Shown here in pieces: positions 57,883-64,000 of a stretch of 64,000 nucleotides of DNA. Position 1 is the first letter of the stretch. Each line of letters starts with the position of its first letter. The stretch covers positions 620,001 through 684,000 of the forward strand of contig NZ_CP004387.1 of the NCBI RefSeq assembly GCF_000299335.2, read 5' to 3'. The notes beneath the pieces are model-generated. The model was not told the DNA's origin and ran no database searches. It worked only from the letters and a program-made list of their open reading frames with translations. Origin of the DNA: Isoalcanivorax pacificus W11-5 (GTDB lineage Bacteria > Pseudomonadota > Gammaproteobacteria > Pseudomonadales > Alcanivoracaceae). The translations under genes were made by a program, and so were the position numbers.

Positions 57883-59454
57883 ATGAGCGAACCCGCCCAA
57901 CCTGATTCTCCCCGCCGGCGCGGTGGCCTGCTGGCCTCGACGCTGGTGGTCAGCAGCATGACCCTGCTCTCTCGTGTGCTGGGGCTGGTGCGTGATGTGG
58001 TGCTGGCGCGCCTGCTGGGCGTGTCTGCCGGCACCGATGCCTTCTTTGTTGCCTTCCGGATCCCCAACTTCCTGCGCCGGCTGTTCGCCGAGGGCGCCTT
58101 TAACCAGGCGTTTGTCCCGGTGCTCAGCGAGTACAAGACGCGCGGCTCGCTGGCCGCCTCCAAGCTGTTGGTGGACCGGGTGGCCGGCACGCTGGGCAGT
58201 GTACTGATCATGGTGACGGTGATTGGCGTGGTGGGGGCGCCGGTGTTGATCTCGGTGTTCGCCCCTGGCTTTGGCGATGACCCGACCCAGCGCGCCCTGG
58301 CCGTGGAAATGCTGCGGCTCACTTTCCCGTATATCTTCTTTATCTCGCTGACGGCGTTTGCCGGCAGCATCCTCAATACCTGGGGCCGTTTCGCGGTGCC
58401 GGCGTTCACGCCGGTGCTACTGAACCTGTGTCTGATCGCCGCAGCCCTGTTCCTGGCGCCGCTGTTCGCGGAGCAGCGCATGGCGGTGGCGCTGGCCTGG
58501 GGCGTGCTGGCAGCGGGCATGGTGCAGTTGCTGTTCCAGCTGCCGTTCCTGGCCCGGCTGGGGCTGATGCCGCGCCCGCGCATGGCCTGGCAGGACCCGG
58601 GCGTAAAAAAGATCATGGCGCTGATGGCGCCGGCGCTGTTTGGCGTCTCGGTCAGCCAGATCAACCTGCTGCTGGATACCGTGCTGGCGTCGCTGCTGGA
58701 AACCGGCAGTGTCACCTGGCTGTACTATTCCGACCGGCTGGTGGAACTGCCGCTGGGCGTGTTCGCCATCGCTATCGGCACTGTCATCCTGCCGAGCCTG
58801 TCGAAGACCCATGCGGCGGATGCGCCGCAACAGTTTTCGCGCACCCTCGACTGGGGGCTGCGGCTGATCCTGATTGTCGGCTTCCCGGCAGCGCTGGCGC
58901 TGGCGGTGATCAGCGAGCCGCTGCTGGCGTCGCTGTTCCTTTATGGGGAGTTTTCCGTCCTCGATGTGAACCAGGCGTCGCTGTCGCTGCGGGCCTACGC
59001 CTTTGGTGTGGTCGCCTTCATGCTGATCAAGGTGCTGGCGCCGGGGTTCTTTGCCCGCCAGGACACGCGCACGCCGGTGAAGATCGGCATCATTGCGCTG
59101 GTGGCCAATATGGCCTTCAACCTGATGCTGGTCTGGCACCTGCGGCACATGGGGCTGGCACTGGCCACGGCGCTGTCGGCCTGGCTCAATGCCGGCCTGC
59201 TCTGGTACGGGCTGCGCAAGGCCGGTATTTATCAAGCACAGGCCGGCTGGGGCATGTTGCTGCTGCGATTGCTGGTGGCGGGCGGCCTGATGTCGGCGGC
59301 GATCTTCGCACTGTCGGCACAAACGGACGTCTGGTTCACCGGGCTGGCCTGGCAGCGCGCGCTGTGGCTGCTGGCCGTGGTACTCTGCGGCGTCCTGGTC
59401 TATGCCGTGGCGTTGCTGGCGCTGGGCCTCAGGCCTCGTCACCTGCGGCGTTGA
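57883..59454 (+). CDS. murJ: MurJ, lipid II flippase
   Basis: A 523-residue MOP-superfamily membrane protein with about 14 hydrophobic segments. Near the start is SMTLLSRVLGLVRDVVLARL, then TDAFFVAFRIPNFLRRLFAE and GAFNQAFVP, the MurJ signature. It flips lipid II across the inner membrane. Start ATG 57883 (GGAG upstream). It lies divergent from rpsT and upstream of ribF, the usual order. Confidence 0.96.
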   Translation: MSEPAQPDSPRRRGGLLASTLVVSSMTLLSRVLGLVRDVVLARLLGVSAGTDAFFVAFRIPNFLRRLFAEGAFNQAFVPVLSEYKTRGSLAASKLLVDRVAGTLGSVLIMVTVIGVVGAPVLISVFAPGFGDDPTQRALAVEMLRLTFPYIFFISLTAFAGSILNTWGRFAVPAFTPVLLNLCLIAAALFLAPLFAEQRMAVALAWGVLAAGMVQLLFQLPFLARLGLMPRPRMAWQDPGVKKIMALMAPALFGVSVSQINLLLDTVLASLLETGSVTWLYYSDRLVELPLGVFAIAIGTVILPSLSKTHAADAPQQFSRTLDWGLRLILIVGFPAALALAVISEPLLASLFLYGEFSVLDVNQASLSLRAYAFGVVAFMLIKVLAPGFFARQDTRTPVKIGIIALVANMAFNLMLVWHLRHMGLALATALSAWLNAGLLWYGLRKAGIYQAQAGWGMLLLRLLVAGGLMSAAIFALSAQTDVWFTGLAWQRALWLLAVVLCGVLVYAVALLALGLRPRHLRR

Positions 59455-59491
59455 CACCTATAATCTCGCCCTCATTGTCAGAAGGTCCGGC

Positions 59492-60436
59492 ATGGAGCTG
59501 ATACGCGGTATTCACAATCTGCGCCGGCAGCAGCAGGGCTGTGTCGCCACCATCGGTAATTTCGATGGTGTGCATCTGGGGCATCAGAAGATTCTGGAAC
59601 GGGTGCAGGCCGAGGCGCGCGCGCGCGGTCTGGCCAGCACGGTGATGCTGTTCGAGCCGCAGCCGACGGAATTTTTCTGCCCCGGGCAAGCGCCGGCGCG
59701 GTTGATGTCGCTGCGTGACAAGTTGCGCACGCTGGCGGCGATGGGGGTGGACCGGGTGTTCTGCGCCCGTTTCAATGACCGCTTCCGCAGCCAGTCCGCC
59801 GAGCAGTTCGTCCGCGACCTGCTTGTGGACGGTCTCGGTGTGCAGTATCTGGTGGTCGGCGACGACTTCCGTTTCGGCAGTGGCCGGGAAGGGGACTTCG
59901 CCTATCTGCGGGAAACAGGGCAACGGTACGGTTTCGGTGTCGAGGACACGCCGACCTGTGAGTACGATGGCGGGCGAGTTTCCAGCACCCGTGTCCGTGC
60001 TGCGCTGGCGGCGGGTGAGTTACCGCTGGCCGAAGCGCTGCTGGGCCACGCCTACAGCATCAGTGGCCGGGTGCATCACGGCGACAAACTGGGCCGTACC
60101 ATTGATGTGCCCACGGCCAACCTGCCGCTGCGCCAGTTGCGTGTGCCGATCACCGGCGTGTTTGCCGTGACGGTGAACGGCCCCGGTCTGGTCCGTCATC
60201 CGGCCGTGGCCAACATGGGCTCGCGTCCGACAGTGAACGGCCGCGACTGGCGGCTGGAAGTGCACCTGCTGGATTTCGACGGTGATCTGTACGGGCAGCA
60301 TATCGAAGTGTCGTTGCGGCACTATCTTCGCCCGGAACTGAAGTTTGATGGCTTCGACGCGCTGCGTGCCGCGATCCATCAGGATATCGAACACGCCCGG
60401 CAGTGGTTCGCCGCGAACCCCTCTGGGACAACCTGA
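59492..60436 (+). CDS. ribF: Bifunctional riboflavin kinase / FAD synthetase
   Basis: A 314-residue enzyme that makes FMN then FAD. The adenylyltransferase domain begins VATIGNFDGVHLGHQKILER. The C-terminal flavokinase domain holds GKLGRTIDVPTANLPL-like sequence (DKLGRTIDVPTANLPLRQLR) and a conserved GSRPTVNGRDWRLEVHLLDF. Start ATG 59492 follows GAAGG. It sits upstream of ileS, as in most gammaproteobacteria. Confidence 0.96.
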   Translation: MELIRGIHNLRRQQQGCVATIGNFDGVHLGHQKILERVQAEARARGLASTVMLFEPQPTEFFCPGQAPARLMSLRDKLRTLAAMGVDRVFCARFNDRFRSQSAEQFVRDLLVDGLGVQYLVVGDDFRFGSGREGDFAYLRETGQRYGFGVEDTPTCEYDGGRVSSTRVRAALAAGELPLAEALLGHAYSISGRVHHGDKLGRTIDVPTANLPLRQLRVPITGVFAVTVNGPGLVRHPAVANMGSRPTVNGRDWRLEVHLLDFDGDLYGQHIEVSLRHYLRPELKFDGFDALRAAIHQDIEHARQWFAANPSGTT

Positions 60437-60475
60437 CCACGCTGTGCCCGACACCGGCACCGCCCGAGAGATGAC

Positions 60476-63304
60476 ATGACAGATTACAAGTCCACGCTGA
60501 ACCTGCCTGACACGCCGTTCCCGATGAAAGCCGGGCTGGCCCAGCGTGAACCCGCGCAACTGGCGATCTGGCAACAGGACAACCTGTACCAGGCTATCCG
60601 CGAGCGGTTTGCCGGCCGGCCGAAATTCATCCTGCACGACGGCCCACCGTACGCCAACGGCAGCATTCATATCGGCCATGCGCTGAACAAGATCATCAAG
60701 GACATGATCGTCAAATCGCAGACCCTGAACGGGTTTGACTCGCCCTACGTGCCGGGCTGGGATTGCCACGGCCTGCCGATTGAACACAAGGTCGAGCAGA
60801 AGGTGGGCAAGGTCGGCCAGAAAGTCGATGCGCGCACGTTCCGCGAAGAATGCCGCCGTTATGCCGCGAGCCAGGTCGACGGCCAGCGTCAGGAATTCAT
60901 CCGCCTGGGTGTGTTCGGCGACTGGGACAAGCCGTACCTGACCATGGATTTCGCCTTCGAGGCGAACATCATCCGTGCGCTTGGCAAGATCGTTGAAAAC
61001 GGCCACCTGCAAAAAGGGTACAAGCCGGTGCACTGGTGCCTGGATTGCGGCTCGGCGCTGGCCGAGGCGGAAGTGGAATACCAGGATAAAGAGTCCTTCT
61101 CCATCGACGTCGCCTTCCCGGTAATCGATGCTGCGGATTTCGCGCAGCGCACCGGTGTGCAGGCCGTGGCGCCTGCAGTGGCGATCTGGACCACCACCCC
61201 CTGGACGCTGCCGGCCAACAAGGCCGTGGCGGTGCACCCGGAGCTGGATTATGTCGTGCTCAGCGGTGACAGCGAGCACGGTGCCCGTTCACTGGTGGTG
61301 GCCGAAGCGCTGGCAGACACCGTGGCCGGGCGCGCAGGTCTTGCCGACGTCCAGCGCTCCGCGCCGTTTGCCGGTACAGTGCTCGAAAACCTGTTGTTGT
61401 CACACCCGTTCCTGTCCACGCAGGTGCCGGTGATTCTTGGCGACCACGTGACGACGGATGCCGGTACGGGCGCAGTGCATACCGCGCCGGGCCATGGTCA
61501 GGACGACTTTATCGTCGGCCAGCGTTACGGCCTGGACACCGACAGCCCGTTGCTGGATACCGGCCTGTTCGTGGAAGGCACGCCCGTGGTCGGCGGCCTG
61601 CATGTCACCAAAGCCAACGAGCCGGTGATTGAAGCCCTGACCGCCAACGGCAACCTGATCGCGCTGGCAAAGATCACGCACAGTTACCCGCACTGCTGGC
61701 GGCACAAGACGCCGCTGATTTTTCGCGCCACGCCGCAGTGGTTTGTCAGCATGCACAAGGCCGGCCTGCAGGCGCTCGCCAACAAGGCGGTTGATCAGGT
61801 GCAGTGGCTGCCGGAGTGGGGCAAGGCCCGTATCGAAGGCATGCTCAAGGACCGCCCGGACTGGTGTATTTCGCGCCAGCGCACCTGGGGCGTGCCGATT
61901 GCGCTGTTCGTGGATCGCGAGACCAGCGAGCCACACCCGGAGACACCGCGCCTGATCGAAGCGGTGGCGAAACGGGTGGAGCAGGAGGGCGTGGAAGCCT
62001 GGTTCTCGCTCGACTGTGATGCCTTCATGGCAGAGCAGGGGCTGGCGGTGGATGCCACCCGTTATCAGAAAGTCACCGACACACTCGACGTGTGGTTCGA
62101 TTCCGGCGTGACACATTTCTGTGTGCTCGACCAGCGCCCTGAATTGCAGGTGCCGGCAGACGTTTACCTGGAAGGCTCTGACCAGCATCGTGGCTGGTTC
62201 CAGTCGTCGCTGCTGACCAGCCTGGCCATTCGCAACGCGCCGCCCTACAAGACAGTGCTGACACACGGCTTCACCGTCGATGAGACCGGCCGCAAGATGT
62301 CCAAGTCGCTGGGCAACGTGATCGAGCCGAAGAAAGTCACCGACGAACTCGGCGCGGATATCCTGCGCCTGTGGGTGGCTTCCACCGATTACCGTGGCGA
62401 GATGAGCGTCTCCCACAACATCCTCAAGCAGATGGGCGATGCCTATCGCCGTATCCGCAACACGGCGCGTTTCCTGCTGGCCAACCTGAACGGTTTTGAC
62501 CCGGCGCAGAACGCGCTGCCGCCGGAAGAGATGCTGGCGCTGGATCGCTGGGTGGTGGACCGCGCGGCCGAGTTGCAGGACGAGATCCGGCAACTGTTCA
62601 ATGAATTCCAGTTTCATCAGGTGTATCAGCGCATTCACCATTTCTGCCTGGTGGACCTGGGCGGTTTCTATCTGGACATCATCAAGGACCGCCAGTACAC
62701 CACGCCGGCCGAATCGCGTGCACGCCGTTCCTGCCAGACCGCGTTGTACCACATCAGCGAAGCGCTGGTGCGCTGGATGGCGCCGATCCTGAGCTTCACC
62801 GCGGAAGAAATCTGGCAGCACCTGCCGGGCGAGCGTGACCGCTCTGTCTTTCTGGCCGAGTGGTACACCGGCCTGTTCCGCCTGCCGGCGGACAGCGACA
62901 TGAACGCAGCCTTCTGGCAGCAGGTGCAGCAGATCAAGCAGGCGGTCAACAAGGCCATCGAGGATGCGCGCAATGAGAAAGTGGTGCGCGCCAACCTGGC
63001 CGCTGATGCGGTGCTGTACGTGGACGATGCAAAACAGCAATTGCTGGCGCGTCTTGGTGACGAACTGCGTTTTGTCACCATCACCTCCTCGGCGACACTG
63101 AAGCCGCTGTCCGCCGTGCCTGCCGGGCTGGCGCCGTCAGCGGTTTCCGGCCTGAGCGTGGCGATCACGGCATCGCCAGATCCGAAATGCGTCCGTTGCT
63201 GGCACCACCGCCCGGATGTCGGCCAGCACGCAGGCCACCCGGAGCTGTGCGGCCGTTGTGTGGACAATATCGAAGGTGACGGTGAGGTGCGCGACTATGC
63301 CTGA
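60476..63304 (+). CDS. ileS: Isoleucyl-tRNA synthetase
   Basis: A 942-residue class I aminoacyl-tRNA synthetase. HIGH motif in [13 protein letters not shown] (residues 65-68) and KMSKS at residues 607-611 ([11 protein letters not shown]). The editing domain includes [12 protein letters not shown] and the threonine-rich segment around [19 protein letters not shown]. The C-terminal zinc site has [12 protein letters not shown]...CGRCV. Full length for the bacterial type. Confidence 0.97.
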   Translation: MTDYKSTLNLPDTPFPMKAGLAQREPAQLAIWQQDNLYQAIRERFAGRPKFILHDGPPYANGSIHIGHALNKIIKDMIVKSQTLNGFDSPYVPGWDCHGLPIEHKVEQKVGKVGQKVDARTFREECRRYAASQVDGQRQEFIRLGVFGDWDKPYLTMDFAFEANIIRALGKIVENGHLQKGYKPVHWCLDCGSALAEAEVEYQDKESFSIDVAFPVIDAADFAQRTGVQAVAPAVAIWTTTPWTLPANKAVAVHPELDYVVLSGDSEHGARSLVVAEALADTVAGRAGLADVQRSAPFAGTVLENLLLSHPFLSTQVPVILGDHVTTDAGTGAVHTAPGHGQDDFIVGQRYGLDTDSPLLDTGLFVEGTPVVGGLHVTKANEPVIEALTANGNLIALAKITHSYPHCWRHKTPLIFRATPQWFVSMHKAGLQALANKAVDQVQWLPEWGKARIEGMLKDRPDWCISRQRTWGVPIALFVDRETSEPHPETPRLIEAVAKRVEQEGVEAWFSLDCDAFMAEQGLAVDATRYQKVTDTLDVWFDSGVTHFCVLDQRPELQVPADVYLEGSDQHRGWFQSSLLTSLAIRNAPPYKTVLTHGFTVDETGRKMSKSLGNVIEPKKVTDELGADILRLWVASTDYRGEMSVSHNILKQMGDAYRRIRNTARFLLANLNGFDPAQNALPPEEMLALDRWVVDRAAELQDEIRQLFNEFQFHQVYQRIHHFCLVDLGGFYLDIIKDRQYTTPAESRARRSCQTALYHISEALVRWMAPILSFTAEEIWQHLPGERDRSVFLAEWYTGLFRLPADSDMNAAFWQQVQQIKQAVNKAIEDARNEKVVRANLAADAVLYVDDAKQQLLARLGDELRFVTITSSATLKPLSAVPAGLAPSAVSGLSVAITASPDPKCVRCWHHRPDVGQHAGHPELCGRCVDNIEGDGEVRDYA

Positions 63305-63806
63305 TGTACTGAAAGCGACCACTCACCCGATCGACTGGCAGCGCCTGCACTGGCTGTGGATCACCCTGGTGGTGCTGGTGCTGGACCAGTGGAGCAAGGG
63401 CTGGGCCGAGGCCGCGCTGCGCATGTATCAGCCCATGGAAGTGCTGCCGTTTTTCAACCTGACGCTGGCCTACAACGAAGGCGCGGCATTCAGCTTCCTG
63501 GCCGGTGCCGGTGGCTGGCAGCGCTGGTTCTTCGCCGGCATCGCCCTGATCGCCAGCATCGTTATTCTGGTCTGGCTGGTGCGCGGTCGCGACAGCCGCA
63601 TGGTGGCGGCAGCGCTGGCCCTGATCCTGGGCGGCGCGCTGGGTAACCTGTGGGATCGTCTGGCGCTGGGGCATGTGGTGGATTTTCTTGATTTCCACTG
63701 GGCGGGTTACCACTTCCCGGCCTTCAATATTGCTGACAGCGCCATCACCGTCGGCGCCGCGCTGATCATCCTCGACATGCTGCTGGGAGGCCGTGGCCAT
63801 GAGTGA
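63297..63806 (+). CDS. lspA: Signal peptidase II (prolipoprotein signal peptidase)
   Basis: A 169-residue membrane enzyme with four hydrophobic segments. The catalytic aspartates are in [18 protein letters not shown] and [14 protein letters not shown]. It cleaves lipoprotein signal peptides, including those of the lipoproteins above. Start ATG 63297 overlaps the ileS stop by 8 nt; the longer frame from 63216 is the ileS 3' end. Confidence 0.96.
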   Translation: MPDVLKATTHPIDWQRLHWLWITLVVLVLDQWSKGWAEAALRMYQPMEVLPFFNLTLAYNEGAAFSFLAGAGGWQRWFFAGIALIASIVILVWLVRGRDSRMVAAALALILGGALGNLWDRLALGHVVDFLDFHWAGYHFPAFNIADSAITVGAALIILDMLLGGRGHE

Positions 63807-64000
63807 CGACATCCTGCGCGTTGGTCCGCAGATGCGTATCACGATGCATTTCGCGGTACGGCTGATGGATGGCACCGAGATCGACAGCACCTTCGAGCGC
63901 GATCCGGCGACCTTCAGTTGGGGGGATGAATCCCTTCTGCCGGGTTTTGAGCGCGCGCTGTTGGGCCTGAAGGCCGGCGACCGGCGCAGCATGGTGATCG
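63799..64000 (+). CDS. fkpB: FKBP-type peptidyl-prolyl isomerase, 5' part
   Basis: The first 67 residues ([20 protein letters not shown]..., [20 protein letters not shown]) of a protein of the SlpA/FkpB type, cut by the window end. The start overlaps the lspA stop by 8 nt. The order ileS-lspA-fkpB matches E. coli, where ispH follows. Confidence 0.9.
   Translation, partial: MSDDILRVGPQMRITMHFAVRLMDGTEIDSTFERDPATFSWGDESLLPGFERALLGLKAGDRRSMVI

Overview
This 64 kb window is high-GC gammaproteobacterial chromosome. The gene content suggests an Alcanivorax-like, lipid-storing marine bacterium: a two-domain fatty acyl-CoA reductase of the Marinobacter type, an Acr1-like reductase, a phasin, the uvrA-MFS-ssb order, and type II secretion genes split away from their usual cluster. 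The genus is inferred from protein resemblance, not from a marker gene.

Layout. (1) 1-9206: the 3' part of the S10 operon, then the spc and alpha operons (rpmC' rpsQ rplN rplX rplE rpsN rpsH rplF rplR rpsE rpmD rplO secY rpmJ / rpsM rpsK rpsD rpoA rplQ), with a promoter before rpsM and a strong terminator after rplQ. (2) 9306-16298: a lipoprotein, uvrA with a candidate LexA site, a CsgD-like regulator, a YajR-like MFS transporter and ssb. (3) 16312-20234: gspN-gspC-gspD, with no other type II secretion genes following. gspD ends in an AT-rich patch that also holds a small exported protein of unknown function. (4) 21040-24129: an FHA protein, a lipoprotein and a membrane adenylate/guanylate cyclase. 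(5) 24255-37311: a lipid and alcohol neighbourhood with a GMC oxidoreductase operon, a penicillin-acylase-type lipoprotein, an Acr1-like reductase, a fatty acid hydroxylase/sterol desaturase, an IS1182-type insertion sequence, the fatty acyl-CoA reductase and a divergent FabR-like regulator. (6) 37436-52598: accessory and housekeeping genes, including nitroreductase, dienelactone hydrolase, MoxR/VWA, hybrid histidine kinase, outer-membrane barrel, UbiB-like kinase, phasin, SDR, AraC regulator, HIT, CPXCG, SelW-like and YajG-like proteins. (7) 52625-64000: ispB divergent from rplU-rpmA, then obgE-proB, rpsT (TTG start), murJ, ribF, ileS, lspA and fkpB (cut by the window end).

The most unusual signal is a set of mobile elements. 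An IS1182-type element (32662-34242) and a 189-bp non-coding element (45619-45807) have closely similar terminal inverted repeats. Both sit exactly inside a palindromic transcription terminator between two convergent genes, and the whole terminator hairpin (21 bp and 25 bp) is duplicated on each side. The IS also carries inward-facing terminators at both ends. I read this as a terminator-targeting transposon with a miniature derivative, inserted where it does least harm. A separate structured miniature element (53711-53994) has 31-bp perfect inverted repeats and a CAAG duplication. It abuts the predicted ispB -35 box. A 24-bp copy of its end (21506-21529) supplies the stop codon of a lipoprotein gene.

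I saw no tRNA or rRNA genes and no CRISPR array.
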